Below, in pieces: positions 35,487-44,978 of a DNA stretch of 64,000 bases (position 1 is the first letter of the stretch; every line of letters begins with the position of its first letter). A program made the position numbers and the translations under genes. The notes under the pieces are model-generated. The model saw only the letters and a program-made list of their open reading frames with translations. It was not told where the DNA came from and ran no database searches. The stretch comes from Billgrantia campisalis (GTDB lineage: Bacteria; Pseudomonadota; Gammaproteobacteria; Pseudomonadales; Halomonadaceae): contig NZ_JABFUC010000002.1 in NCBI RefSeq assembly GCF_022341425.1, positions 355,609-419,608 on the forward strand, given 5' to 3'.

Positions 35487-37172
35487 ATGACCGATTCGCA
35501 AGAACCTGCCTCCGGGACGCCACGCCAGTCCCTCGACGCTTCGCATCGCTACTATGCGCTGGTGGAACAGCAGGGGCTGTTCCGCGGCACCCATCGCGGC
35601 ATGACCCTATGGGCCGCCGGCATCATTCTCGCCTTCGTGCTCTTCTCGGCGCTGGATACCGAGCTTGCCGGCAGCGTCTTCGGTACCGCCCGGGCCTGGA
35701 TCGAGAGCACCTTCAGCTGGTACTACATCATCACCCTGGTGTTTCTCATCGCCGTCTGCTTCGGCCTGCTGCTCAGCCCCTTCGGGCGCATCCGCCTGGG
35801 CGACGATGACAGCCGCCCGGACTTCTCGACCTTTGCCTGGATCGCCATGCTGTTCTCGGCGGGGATTGGCATCGGTATCCTCTTCTTCGGCGTCGCCGAG
35901 CCGCTCTTCTACCTCGATGACAGCGGGGCCTTCGGCTATCCCAACAGCCCCTATGCCGACCTGGCCGGTGCCACCGAGATCGGCCATGAGCGCGCGGTTA
36001 CCGCCCTGTCGGTAACCTATTTCCACTGGGGGCTGCACGGCTGGGCCGTCTACGTGCTGGTGGGGCTGTCGCTGGCCTACTTCGCCTACCGCAAGAAGCT
36101 GCCGCTGGCGCTGCGCTCCTCGCTCTACCCCTTCATCGGCAAGCGTATCTACGGTCCCATCGGCCACCTGGTGGACCTGCTGGCGGTATTCGGCGCGGTG
36201 TTCGGTGTCGCCACCTCGCTGGGCCTGGGGGTGAGCCAGATCGCCACCGGCCTGGAGCGGCTGTTTGGCATCGACCCGGGCAACCCCACCCAGCTGGCGC
36301 TGATCGCCGGGATTAGCGTCCTGTCGATCCTGTCGGCGGTCTCCGGCGTGGGGCGCGGCATCAAGATCCTCTCCCAGTGGAATATCGTGATGTCGCTGGT
36401 GCTGCTGGGCTTCTTCCTGTTCGGCGGTCCCACCGCCTGGCTGCTGGGCATGTTCGGCGAGTCGCTGGGCCACTATCTGGGCAACTTCGTGCAGATGGGG
36501 CTATGGTTTCCCCAGGAGGAGGGGGCGGCCCAGTGGCAGGGCGACTGGACCATCTTCTACTGGGGCTGGTGGCTGGCGTGGGCGCCGTTCGTCGGGCTGT
36601 TCATCGCTCGTATCTCCCGGGGCCGGACCCTGCGCGAGTTCATGTTCTGCGTGATGCTGATCCCCACCCTGATCATCATCGGCTGGCTCAGCGTGTTCGG
36701 CGGCGTGGCCATGCACCAGGAGCTGACCGCCGAGGGTGGCGTCGGCAGCGCCGGGCTGATCGAGCTGGTGCGCAACTGGAACCTGCCGGCGGCGCTCTTC
36801 GGCACCATCGATGGCATCAGCGCCACGCCCTGGCTCTCCTGGGCCGTGTCGGCCCTGGCGACCCTGCTGCTGGCCAGCTGGTTCATCACGTCCTCCGACT
36901 CCGGCACCCTGGTGATCACCACCATCCTGTCGCTGGGCAATGACGACCCGGCCAAGCCGATGCGGGTCTTCTGGGGCGCGGTGATCGGCGCGGTGGCCGC
37001 GGTGCTGCTGGTCGCCGGCGGCCTGGGGGCGCTTCAGACGGCCTCGATCGCCGCGGCGCTGCCGCTCAGCGTGGTGATCATCCTGATGACGCTGGGAATC
37101 CTCAAGTCGCTGATCCAGAACCCTGCCGCGGTGCGTATTCCCTCCGGGGCGGCCGCCCGCGGCAAGGGCTGA
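35487..37172 (+). CDS. BCCT family betaine/choline/carnitine-type transporter
   Basis: 561 residues, twelve helices. The BCCT signature helix WGWWLAWAPFVGLFIARIS and RGRTLREF are clear, as are FHWGLHGWAVY and the SSDSGTLV segment. Takes up a quaternary ammonium compatible solute or substrate, driven by sodium or proton gradients; which one cannot be read. Strong CAGGAG site before the ATG. Followed 13 bp later by a GlxA-type regulator, suggesting catabolic use rather than pure osmoprotection. Confidence 0.9.
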   Translation: MTDSQEPASGTPRQSLDASHRYYALVEQQGLFRGTHRGMTLWAAGIILAFVLFSALDTELAGSVFGTARAWIESTFSWYYIITLVFLIAVCFGLLLSPFGRIRLGDDDSRPDFSTFAWIAMLFSAGIGIGILFFGVAEPLFYLDDSGAFGYPNSPYADLAGATEIGHERAVTALSVTYFHWGLHGWAVYVLVGLSLAYFAYRKKLPLALRSSLYPFIGKRIYGPIGHLVDLLAVFGAVFGVATSLGLGVSQIATGLERLFGIDPGNPTQLALIAGISVLSILSAVSGVGRGIKILSQWNIVMSLVLLGFFLFGGPTAWLLGMFGESLGHYLGNFVQMGLWFPQEEGAAQWQGDWTIFYWGWWLAWAPFVGLFIARISRGRTLREFMFCVMLIPTLIIIGWLSVFGGVAMHQELTAEGGVGSAGLIELVRNWNLPAALFGTIDGISATPWLSWAVSALATLLLASWFITSSDSGTLVITTILSLGNDDPAKPMRVFWGAVIGAVAAVLLVAGGLGALQTASIAAALPLSVVIILMTLGILKSLIQNPAAVRIPSGAAARGKG

Positions 37173-37185
37173 CGAGGAGGCATCG

Positions 37186-38154
37186 ATGCGCCTGGAGTAC
37201 CGGGGGCCACTGCCCGAGCTGGTCGGCTTTCTGCTGCTGCCGCGTTTTTCGATGATGGCGTTCTTCGCGGCGGTGGAGCCGCTGCGCATCGCCAACCGCA
37301 TCAGCGGGCGTCCGCTGTTCGACTGGACCCTGATCAGCGAAGACGGCGAGCCGGTCACCGCCTCCAACGGCATGACCCTGATCGTCGACCAGGCCATCGG
37401 CGAGGTGCACCAGCTGCCGTCCCTGGCGGTGTGCAGCGGCTTCACCCCCGAGGCGCATCTGAGCCGGCCGCTGATGGCCTGGCTGCATCGCCTGGACCAG
37501 GCCGGCTGCGCCCTGGGCGGGCTCGACACCGGCGGCTTCCTGCTCGCCGCGGCGGGCCTGCTGGAGGGGGAGCGGGTCACCCTGCACTGGGAGAGCCTGC
37601 CCGCCTTCCAGGAGCGCTTCCCCGGCATCGAGACCTCCGACGAGCTGTTCGAGCTGGGCGAGCGGCGCTTCTCCTGCGCCGGCGGGGCGGCAGCCATGGA
37701 CATGGCCCTGGAGGTGATCTCACGGCGTCACGGCGCGCGGTTGGCCATCGACGTCTCCGAGCAGCTGATCCACGAGCGCATCCGCACCCGCGGCGACCAG
37801 CAGCGCATGACGCTGGCGCGGCGACTGGGCACCCACAACCGGCGCCTGGTGGAAGCGGTGGCGCTGATGGAGCAGCACCTGGAAGTCCCGCTGTCGCTGG
37901 CCGAGGTGGCCAGCCGCAGCGGCGTCTCCCCGCGCCAGCTGCAGCGCCTCTTCGAGCAGCACCTCGGCAGCTCCCCGCGCCAGTGGTATCTGCAGCAGCG
38001 CCTGGCGCGGGCCTGGCGCCTGCTCACCGAGACCGACATGGATGTGCTCTCGGTGGGGCTGGCCTGTGGCTTCTCGTCCAGCTCCAGCTTCGCCCGCGCC
38101 TTTCGCGCCCACTACGGCCAGTCGCCCCGCCAGGCGCGGCGGCTCGATGGTTGA
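37186..38154 (+). CDS. GlxA/GbdR-type AraC-family transcriptional regulator
   Basis: 322 residues: DJ-1/PfpI-like domain (about 10-185; FLLLPRFSMMAFFAAVEPLR) and two AraC helix-turn-helix units (about 215-318; LSLAEVASRSGVSPRQLQR and the second at DVLSVGLACGFSSSSSF). The glutamine-amidotransferase Cys position reads LDTGGF, without Cys, so it is a sensor and not an enzyme. This architecture is shared by GbdR, CdhR and ArgR of pseudomonads, which sense betaine, carnitine or arginine. Likely regulates the BCCT gene ahead of it. Ends 16 bp from the convergent LysR gene. Confidence 0.85.
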   Translation: MRLEYRGPLPELVGFLLLPRFSMMAFFAAVEPLRIANRISGRPLFDWTLISEDGEPVTASNGMTLIVDQAIGEVHQLPSLAVCSGFTPEAHLSRPLMAWLHRLDQAGCALGGLDTGGFLLAAAGLLEGERVTLHWESLPAFQERFPGIETSDELFELGERRFSCAGGAAAMDMALEVISRRHGARLAIDVSEQLIHERIRTRGDQQRMTLARRLGTHNRRLVEAVALMEQHLEVPLSLAEVASRSGVSPRQLQRLFEQHLGSSPRQWYLQQRLARAWRLLTETDMDVLSVGLACGFSSSSSFARAFRAHYGQSPRQARRLDG

Positions 38155-38170
38155 ATAGCCGGGCAACGCG

Positions 38171-39085
38171 CTACCGCTTGACCAGCCGTTCCAGCTCCTC
38201 CTGATAGCTCTCCAGCACCAGGTTGGGGGGCGCCCCCTTGCGGGTGATGGCGCTGTAGTGAGTGCAATAGCGCCAGCGCTCGGGACTCAGGGCGCGCATT
38301 CGTCCCTCCCGGATCCAGCGCTCGGCGAAGTGAGTGGGCAGGTAGCCCAGATAGCGGCCGGAGAGGATAAGAAAGGCGATGCCTTCCCTGTCGCTCGCCG
38401 AGGCGGCGGCGTGCAGCGATTCGTGAAGCGCCTTGATCTCCGGGGTCTGGGCATAGGCGGGCACGACGGCAGCGTGGCTGGCCAGCGCCGCCTCGTCGAC
38501 CTCTGCGGCTGCGAACAGCGGGTGCTCGTCCGAGCAGTAGAGCCGCGACTCCTCTTCATAGAGCGAAAGATAGTTGAGCCCTGGCAGAACCCTGAGGTCT
38601 GGGACGACGCCGGTGTGAAGCCGGCCGTCGAGTACCGCCAGCTCGATGTCGCTGGGTGGGATCATGCGAATATTGATGCGTACCTCGGGGCCGCGCTCCT
38701 TCAGGGCACTCAGGGCGTGGGTGATATGCATCTCGGGCATGGTCACCAGGTTGTCGGTGATGCCGATGTTGAGTTCGCCCTTGAGCTGGGCGTGCAGACC
38801 GTTGACCCGGGTTCTAAAGCCCTCCACCGCAGCCAGCAGCCGCAGGGTCGACTCATAGACCTCGGCGCCCTCGTCGGTCAGGGAAAAGCCGCTGCGGCCG
38901 CGCTGGCAGAGGCGCAGGCCCAGGCGCGTCTCCAGGTCGTTCATGGCCATGCTGATGGCGGCTCTGCTGATGCCCAGCTCCACTTGGGCGGCGGAGAAAC
39001 CGCCGCACTCCACCACCTTGCGATAGATTCGCAGCAGGCGCAGATCGGCGTCACCGACCTGCCCCATCGTGGCAAGCTTGCTCAT
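38171..39085 (-). CDS. LysR-family transcriptional regulator
   Basis: 304 residues: N-terminal winged helix (about 14-72; GGFSAAQVELGISRAAISMAM is broken across helices 2 and 3) and a periplasmic-binding-like effector domain (about 100-300). Divergent from the aminotransferase gene at 39243, the standard LysR arrangement, so it probably controls the transaminase/semialdehyde dehydrogenase pair. Effector unknown, perhaps beta-alanine or a related omega-amino acid. Confidence 0.88.
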   Translation of the reverse strand: MSKLATMGQVGDADLRLLRIYRKVVECGGFSAAQVELGISRAAISMAMNDLETRLGLRLCQRGRSGFSLTDEGAEVYESTLRLLAAVEGFRTRVNGLHAQLKGELNIGITDNLVTMPEMHITHALSALKERGPEVRINIRMIPPSDIELAVLDGRLHTGVVPDLRVLPGLNYLSLYEEESRLYCSDEHPLFAAAEVDEAALASHAAVVPAYAQTPEIKALHESLHAAASASDREGIAFLILSGRYLGYLPTHFAERWIREGRMRALSPERWRYCTHYSAITRKGAPPNLVLESYQEELERLVKR

Positions 39086-39096
39086 GCCTCTCTCCC

Positions 39097-39154
39097 GGTC
39101 AGAAAGTTAACCGTAAGCTTACATGAGATTAAGTTTTTGGGAATTTAACTGACC
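39097..39154. promoter_or_regulatory. Candidate LysR operator between divergent regulator and transaminase
   Basis: Imperfect inverted repeat: GGTCAG..GTTAA at 39097-39111 and TTTAACTGACC at 39144-39154, in an AT-rich stretch of an otherwise GC-rich gap. Arms are too far apart for one LysR box, so they may be separate recognition and activation sites. Confidence 0.4.
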
Positions 39155-39242
39155 CATTGCGCCACCTAGTCTGTGGCTATCGACACCGCGAAGTGACCCA
39201 TCGCGGCATATCCACAACGACAAGGTTCCGCGAGGCAATGCC

Positions 39243-40586
39243 ATGACCGCTCAGGAATTTCCCTATGCCGCCGGCTTAAGCGCCGAACAGCTGGACGCCT
39301 ACTGGATGCCCTATACCGGCAACCGCCAGTTCAAGCGCGACCCGCGCATCATCGTGGGCGCTCAGGGCAGCTACCTGATGGATTCGCAGGGGCGCCGGGT
39401 CTTCGATGGCCTTTCGGGCCTGTGGACCTGTGGGGCCGGACACTCCCGCCCGGAGATCGCCGACGCCGTGAGTCGCCAGCTGCGCGAGCTGGACTACGCG
39501 CCGGCCTTCCAGTTCGGCCACCCCAAGGCCTTCGAACTGGCGCATCGCCTGCGCGAGCTGACCCCGGCGGGGCTGGACCACGCCTTCTTCACCGGCTCCG
39601 GCTCCGAGAGCGCGGATACCTCCCTGAAGATCGCCCGCGCCTACTGGCGCAAGAAGGGCAAGCCCACCAAGACCAAGCTGATCGGTCGCGCCAAGGGCTA
39701 TCACGGGGTCAACTTCGGTGGTTTCAGCCTGGGCGGCATCGGCGCCAACCGTGCGCTGTTCGGCCAAGGGGTCGATGCCGACCATCTGCCCCACACCCTG
39801 ATGCCCGAGAATGCCTTCACCCGCGGCATGCCCGAGCGCGGCGCCGAGAAGGCCGAGGAGCTGCTCGAGCTGATCGCCCTGCACGACGCCTCCAACATTG
39901 CTGCCGTGATCGTCGAGCCCCTGGCCGGCTCCGCGGGGGTGATTCCGCCGCCCAAGGGGTATCTGAAGCGACTGCGTGAGATCTGCGATCAGCATGAGAT
40001 CCTGCTGATCTTCGACGAGGTGATTACCGCTTTCGGGCGCATGGGCGCCATGACCGGCGCCGAGGCGTTCGGCGTGGTCCCCGACATGATGAACTTCGCC
40101 AAGCAGCTGACCAACGGCGCGGTGCCTATGGGTGGGGTGATGGTGAAGGGTGAAATCTACGACACCTTCATGGAGCAGGGTGGGCCCGACTACATGCTTG
40201 AGCTGCCCCATGGTTATACCTATTCCGGCCATCCGGTGGCCTGCGCCGCGGCCCTGGCCACGCTGGATGTGCTCGAACAGGAGAGCCTCATCGAGCGGGT
40301 ACGCGAGATGAGCCCGCTCTTCGAGGAGGCGCTGCACGGCCTCAAGGGCACGCGCTATATCAGCGATATCCGCAACTATGGCCTGGCTGGCGCCCTGCAG
40401 ATCGAACCCTACCCCGGCGAGCCGGCCCGACGCCCCTACGAGATCGCCATGAAGTGCTGGGAGAAGGGCTTCTATGTGCGCTACGGCGGCGACACCCTCC
40501 AGCTCGGTCTGCCTTTCATCGTCGAGCGCGATGAGATCGACCGGGTCGTCAACGCCATCGGCGAGGCCATCGGCGAGCTGGACTGA
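39243..40586 (+). CDS. Class III aminotransferase, beta-alanine (omega-amino acid):pyruvate type
   Basis: 447 residues, PLP fold-type I. The cofactor lysine is K287 (NFAKQLTNGAVPMGG) after LIFDEVITAFGRMG, and FTGSGSESADTSLKIAR lies in the phosphate-binding part. Sequence and the downstream CoA-acylating semialdehyde dehydrogenase point to beta-alanine plus pyruvate giving malonate semialdehyde plus alanine. Other omega-amines remain possible substrates. First gene of a two-gene operon divergent from the LysR gene. Confidence 0.87.
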   Translation: MTAQEFPYAAGLSAEQLDAYWMPYTGNRQFKRDPRIIVGAQGSYLMDSQGRRVFDGLSGLWTCGAGHSRPEIADAVSRQLRELDYAPAFQFGHPKAFELAHRLRELTPAGLDHAFFTGSGSESADTSLKIARAYWRKKGKPTKTKLIGRAKGYHGVNFGGFSLGGIGANRALFGQGVDADHLPHTLMPENAFTRGMPERGAEKAEELLELIALHDASNIAAVIVEPLAGSAGVIPPPKGYLKRLREICDQHEILLIFDEVITAFGRMGAMTGAEAFGVVPDMMNFAKQLTNGAVPMGGVMVKGEIYDTFMEQGGPDYMLELPHGYTYSGHPVACAAALATLDVLEQESLIERVREMSPLFEEALHGLKGTRYISDIRNYGLAGALQIEPYPGEPARRPYEIAMKCWEKGFYVRYGGDTLQLGLPFIVERDEIDRVVNAIGEAIGELD

Positions 40587-40626
40587 ACACTGCAACCCCT
40601 GAAATCGAGCCATCGAGAGGAATCCA

Positions 40627-42117
40627 ATGACAACACTCGGCCATCTGATCAACGGCGCGCGCGTCGACCGTGAAGGGCGCACCCAGGATCTCTACAACCC
40701 CTCCACCGGCGAGGTGAAGGGCCAGGTAAGCCTGGCTGCCAAGGCCACCGTGGAAGAAGCCATCGCCGCTGCCCAGGCCGCCTTCCCCGCATGGCGCGAC
40801 ACCCCGCCGGCCAAACGGGCGAGGGTCATGTTCCGCTTCAAACAGCTGCTCGAGGAGCACGCCGATGAGATCGTTCGTCTGGTCGGTGAAGAGCATGGCA
40901 AGATCGTCCACGACGCCCAGGGCGAGCTGGCCCGCGGTATCGAGAACGTGGAGTACGCCTGCGGCGCCCCCGAGCTGCTAAAGGGCGAGCACAGCAAGAA
41001 CACCGGGCCGGGCATCGATTCCTGGAGCGAGTTCCAGCCGCTGGGCGTGGTCGCCGGCATCACGCCCTTCAATTTCCCTGCCATGGTGCCGCTGTGGATG
41101 TATCCCATGGCCATCGCCTGTGGCAACACCTTCGTGCTCAAGCCTTCTGAGCGTGACCCCACCTCGGCGCTGTTCGTGGCCGAGTTGGCGCTGGAGGCGG
41201 GCCTGCCCGCCGGGGTGCTCAACGTGGTCAACGGCGACAAGGAGGCCGTGGACACCCTGCTCGATGACTCCCGGGTGCAGGCCGTCAGCTTCGTCGGCTC
41301 CACGCCGATTGCGGAATACATCTACTCCCGAGCCAGCGCCAACGGCAAGCGCTGTCAGGCCCTGGGCGGCGCCAAGAACCATGCCATCGTCATGCCCGAT
41401 GCCGACATGGACAACGTGGTCAACTCCTTGACCGGGGCAGCCTTCGGCTCCTCGGGCGAGCGCTGCATGGCGCTTTCGGTAGCGGTGGCCGTGGGTGACG
41501 AGGCCGCCGACACCCTGATCGCCAAGATGCAGGAGCAGATGAAGTCCCTCAAGGTAGGTCCCTTCTCTGACAAGAGTAACGACTTCGGCCCGGTGATCAC
41601 AAAGGCCCATCAGGAGAAGGTGTGCGGCTATATCGACAGCGCCGAGCAGCAGGGCGCGACCATCGTGGTCGACGGCCGGGGCGTGCAGGTGCCGGGGCAT
41701 GACAACGGCTTCTATGTGGGCGGGACATTGATCGACCGCGTCACTCCCGAGATGACCTGCTACCAGGAAGAGATCTTCGGGCCGGTGCTGCTGGTGATGC
41801 GGGTGGACACCATGCAAGAGGCCATGCGGCTGATCGACGAGCACGAGTATGGCAACGGTACCTGCATCTACACCCGCGATGGCGAAGCGGCGCGCTACTT
41901 CAGCGATCGCATCCAGGTGGGCATGGTGGGGGTCAACGTACCGCTACCGGTGCCGGTCTCCTACCACAGCTTCGGTGGCTGGAAGCGTTCCCTGTTCGGC
42001 GACCTTTCCGCCTATGGTCCGGATGCGGTGCGCTTTTATACCAAGCGCAAGACCATCACCCAGCGCTGGCCCTCTGCCGGAGTGCGCGAGGGAGCGCAGT
42101 TCTCTTTTCCCTCCTGA
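40627..42117 (+). CDS. mmsA: CoA-acylating (methyl)malonate-semialdehyde dehydrogenase
   Basis: 496 residues, ALDH superfamily MmsA branch. Catalytic C280 in GERCMALSV; GITPFNFPAMVPLWM and SFVGSTPIAEYIY are MmsA hallmarks. Produces acetyl-CoA from malonate semialdehyde or propionyl-CoA from methylmalonate semialdehyde with NAD. Placement 40 bp after the beta-alanine-type transaminase makes malonate semialdehyde the likely substrate. A GAGAGGAA ribosome-binding site precedes the ATG. Confidence 0.92.
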   Translation: MTTLGHLINGARVDREGRTQDLYNPSTGEVKGQVSLAAKATVEEAIAAAQAAFPAWRDTPPAKRARVMFRFKQLLEEHADEIVRLVGEEHGKIVHDAQGELARGIENVEYACGAPELLKGEHSKNTGPGIDSWSEFQPLGVVAGITPFNFPAMVPLWMYPMAIACGNTFVLKPSERDPTSALFVAELALEAGLPAGVLNVVNGDKEAVDTLLDDSRVQAVSFVGSTPIAEYIYSRASANGKRCQALGGAKNHAIVMPDADMDNVVNSLTGAAFGSSGERCMALSVAVAVGDEAADTLIAKMQEQMKSLKVGPFSDKSNDFGPVITKAHQEKVCGYIDSAEQQGATIVVDGRGVQVPGHDNGFYVGGTLIDRVTPEMTCYQEEIFGPVLLVMRVDTMQEAMRLIDEHEYGNGTCIYTRDGEAARYFSDRIQVGMVGVNVPLPVPVSYHSFGGWKRSLFGDLSAYGPDAVRFYTKRKTITQRWPSAGVREGAQFSFPS

Positions 42118-42143
42118 GTGCTTCAGTACATCCTTTACCCATC

Positions 42144-42170
42144 AGCGGGCGCCCAGCAGGGGCGCCCGCT
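42144..42170 (+). terminator. Terminator-like hairpin after mmsA
   Basis: Eleven-bp perfect stem (AGCGGGCGCCC and its complement, loop AGCAG) 26 bp past the mmsA stop; the following sequence is only mildly T-containing. Confidence 0.65.
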
Positions 42171-42211
42171 GCGGTTGTGGGGTAGATACCAGGAACTACC
42201 CGTGTGGTGGT

Positions 42212-42245
42212 GATAGGGTGCCGGGAGTCGTTCCGACACCCTATC
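42212..42245 (-). terminator. Terminator-like hairpin after the amidase gene
   Basis: Nine-bp perfect arms GATAGGGTG and CACCCTATC with a 16-nt loop, directly beyond the amidase stop on the minus strand. No clear T run. Confidence 0.5.
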
Positions 42246-42248
42246 CGA

Positions 42249-43661
42249 TCAGCTTGAGGGAAAGGGCATATCAGGCATGTAACCTTCCAGCAACTGGGCG
42301 GCATGGAGTACCTTCAGATCCTGATAGCGCGGCCCGACCAGATGGAGGCCTACTGGCAGGCCCTGGTCATCGAGGCCGCAGGGCAGAGAGGCGGCGGGTT
42401 GCTGGGTCAAGTTGAAGGGGTAGCTGAAGGGGGTCCAGTCCATCCATTCCTGGTAGTGTCCGCCGGGAGGTGCGTTGTGTCCCGCCTCGAATGGGGCGAT
42501 GGGCATGGTCGGTGTCACTAGCAGATCGTAGCGTTCATGGAAGGCCTGCATCCGCGCGGTTAGCTGTTCCCTGGCGCGGCAGGCGGCCAGGTAATCGCTC
42601 AGTCTGATCGCTGCGCCTCGTCGGGCAATCTTCGCAAAACCCGGATCCAGTTGGGCCTGCTGGGCCTCGTCCAGGTGCTCCAGCACCTGGCTGGCGCCAG
42701 CAAACCATAGGGTGTTGAACGTCTCCAGCGGAGAGTCGAAGCCCGGATCCACCTCTTCGATAATGGCGCCCAGCGCCTTAAGCCTTTCCACTGCTGCTCT
42801 TACGCGGGTGGCGATGTCAGGCGCTACATCCACATAGCCCAAGTCTGGGCTGAAGGCAATGCGCCACCCCTCAAGCGAGCCGGGGGGTGGAGTCAGCCAG
42901 TTGGCGGCGCGGGGATTGCCTAGATGGCCGTCGCGGGCATCGGGCTTGGCCATGACGCTGAGCATCAAGGCACTGTCGGCAGCAGTGCGGGTCATTGGTC
43001 CCAGGTGGGAGAGTTGGCTCATGGCGCTTGCTGGCCACTGGGGCACCCAGCCGAAAGTGGGCTTGATGCCGAAGGTACCGGTAAAGCTGGAGGGAATACG
43101 GATCGAGCCGCCGGCGTCGCTGCCCTGATGAAGTAGCCCAAGGTTGAGTGCTGCGGCCGCCCCGGCACCCCCCGAAGAGCCGCCCGGCGTCAGGTGTTGA
43201 TTCCAGGGGTTGCGGGTGACCCCGTGAAGTGGATTGTCCGTGACTCCTTTCCAGCCGAACTCCGGCGAAGTGGTCTTGCCTAGAATCACCGCTCCCGCCT
43301 CGCGAAGGTGGCGGCTGATCGGTGCATCGGTTTCCCAGGGGCCGTTCGGGCTGCTGGTGGCCGAACCGTAGCGGGTCGGCATGCCTGCGGTCAGCGTCAG
43401 GTCCTTGATGGTGGTGGGGATGCCGTCCAAGGGGCCAAGGGGCGTGCCGGCCTGCCAGCGCCCCTCCGAGGCGCGGGCGGCGGCTAGCGCCTGATCGGCA
43501 TCTACGTGGGCGAAAGCGTTGATGGTAGGGTTGTGAAGCTCGATCCGTGCCAGGCAATCTCGGGTTAACTCCACCGGCGACAGGTCGCGGTGACGGAAAA
43601 GCTCGAGCGCCTTTACGGCGCTCAGCTCAGCGAGACGAGTGGGCAAGAACGTTGTGGTCAT
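42249..43661 (-). CDS. Amidase-signature family hydrolase
   Basis: 470 residues, Ser-cisSer-Lys amidase. Catalytic Lys K86 (IPTTIKDLTL), cis-Ser in PGGSSGGAG (about S162) and nucleophile S186 (QGSDAGGSIRIPSS) are all present. Releases a carboxylate and ammonia or an amine from an amide; substrate not readable. Lacks the partner subunits of GatCAB. Follows the carbamoyl-amino-acid hydrolase gene by 3 bp on the minus strand, so both probably feed the same nitrogen-scavenging route. Confidence 0.88.
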   Translation of the reverse strand: MTTTFLPTRLAELSAVKALELFRHRDLSPVELTRDCLARIELHNPTINAFAHVDADQALAAARASEGRWQAGTPLGPLDGIPTTIKDLTLTAGMPTRYGSATSSPNGPWETDAPISRHLREAGAVILGKTTSPEFGWKGVTDNPLHGVTRNPWNQHLTPGGSSGGAGAAAALNLGLLHQGSDAGGSIRIPSSFTGTFGIKPTFGWVPQWPASAMSQLSHLGPMTRTAADSALMLSVMAKPDARDGHLGNPRAANWLTPPPGSLEGWRIAFSPDLGYVDVAPDIATRVRAAVERLKALGAIIEEVDPGFDSPLETFNTLWFAGASQVLEHLDEAQQAQLDPGFAKIARRGAAIRLSDYLAACRAREQLTARMQAFHERYDLLVTPTMPIAPFEAGHNAPPGGHYQEWMDWTPFSYPFNLTQQPAASLPCGLDDQGLPVGLHLVGPRYQDLKVLHAAQLLEGYMPDMPFPSS

Positions 43662-43664
43662 GGC

Positions 43665-44933
43665 TCACTCCTCGTCCACGCCGGCCTGCTCAAGCATGGC
43701 ATGCAGCAGAACGTTGCAGCCGTCATGGAGATCGCCAGGGGCGGCGTTCTCGATTTCGTTGTGGCTGATGCCGTTCTCGCAGGGCACGAAGATCATGCCG
43801 GCACGGGTAACACGACCCATGAAGATAGCGTCATGGCCAGCGCCGCTGACGATATCCATATGCGAACACTTAAGTCTCTCGGCGGCGCGGCGAATGGCGC
43901 TCACACAGGGGTCGGCGAAGTACTCGGGGGCAAAGTCTGCGGAGGGTACCAGCTCGGCCGTGAGCCCATGCCGATGACTAGTATTGTCGACTACCTGGTG
44001 CAGCTCCCTGGACATCTTCTCCAGTGTGTCACTGTCGAAATGGCGCAGGTCGATTGTCATCCGGACCTGGCCCGGGATTACGTTACGTGATCCCGGATGC
44101 AGCTGCATCACCCCCACTGTGCCGCGGCCATGAGGCTGATAGGCGTTGGCAATGCGGTTGACCTCCTGGGTGATCTCGGCGGCACCCAGCATGGCGTCGC
44201 GGCGCAGCGCCATCGGAGTAGGGCCGGCATGAGCTTCCAGGCCGGTCAGGGTAAGATCGAACCACTTCTGGCCCAGGGCCCCCACCACAACGCCAACGGC
44301 ATTGCCGGTATCTTCAAGGACTGGACCCTGCTCGATATGGCACTCGAAGAAAGCTTTAATATGGTTGGGGCTGACGCTGTCCGTGCCGCGATAGCCGATT
44401 TTTTCCAGCGCCTCGCCTGCGCTGATGCCTTTGTCATCGGTGCGCGCTAGCATTTCTTCCAGCGCCAGCTGACCGGTAAATGCACCGGAACCCATCATGC
44501 AGGGTGAAAAGCGACACCCCTCCTCATTGCTCCAGGCGACCACTTCGATAGGCGCGCGCGTTCGTATTTCATGCTGGTTCAGGGTGCGGATGACCTCCAG
44601 GCCGGCCAGCACGCCGTAGACACCATCGAATTTTCCGCCGGTGGGCTGACTGTCGAGGTGGCTGCCGGTCATCACTGCTTGGCTACCGGATTCCTGCCCC
44701 TCACGGCGGGCAAAGATATTGCCGATGGCATCAATGCGAATGGTGCAGCCCTCGGCGCGGCACCATTCGATGAACAGGTCACGTGACTGACGGTCGAGCT
44801 CGGTGAAGGCCTGGCGATTCACGCCTCCCTTCGGGGTGGCACCGATTTTGGCCATCTCCATCAGCGCCTGCCAGAGACGCTTACGGTCGGTACGCAAGTC
44901 GGTCGTGGAGTGGATAGCATCGGTCATAGTCAT
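43665..44933 (-). CDS. Zn-dependent N-carbamoyl-amino-acid hydrolase / beta-ureidopropionase family
   Basis: 422 residues, M20-type amidohydrolase. Metal-site motifs: TGSHLDSQPTGGKFDGVYG (His and bridging Asp), NEEGCRF, the HIEQGP loop and a C-terminal GAGHDAIFMGR. Hydrolyses N-carbamoyl-beta-alanine, N-carbamoyl-L-amino acids or allantoate. Beside a beta-alanine transaminase and an MmsA-type dehydrogenase, beta-ureidopropionase is the best reading, giving beta-alanine, CO2 and ammonia. Genes for dihydropyrimidine dehydrogenase or dihydropyrimidinase are not in the window. No good ribosome-binding site distinguishes the two N-terminal ATGs. Confidence 0.85.
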   Translation of the reverse strand: MTMTDAIHSTTDLRTDRKRLWQALMEMAKIGATPKGGVNRQAFTELDRQSRDLFIEWCRAEGCTIRIDAIGNIFARREGQESGSQAVMTGSHLDSQPTGGKFDGVYGVLAGLEVIRTLNQHEIRTRAPIEVVAWSNEEGCRFSPCMMGSGAFTGQLALEEMLARTDDKGISAGEALEKIGYRGTDSVSPNHIKAFFECHIEQGPVLEDTGNAVGVVVGALGQKWFDLTLTGLEAHAGPTPMALRRDAMLGAAEITQEVNRIANAYQPHGRGTVGVMQLHPGSRNVIPGQVRMTIDLRHFDSDTLEKMSRELHQVVDNTSHRHGLTAELVPSADFAPEYFADPCVSAIRRAAERLKCSHMDIVSGAGHDAIFMGRVTRAGMIFVPCENGISHNEIENAAPGDLHDGCNVLLHAMLEQAGVDEE

Positions 44934-44978
44934 TAGGAAGCCTCGTTGTGATTATGTGCTTGATGATGGGAGACGCTA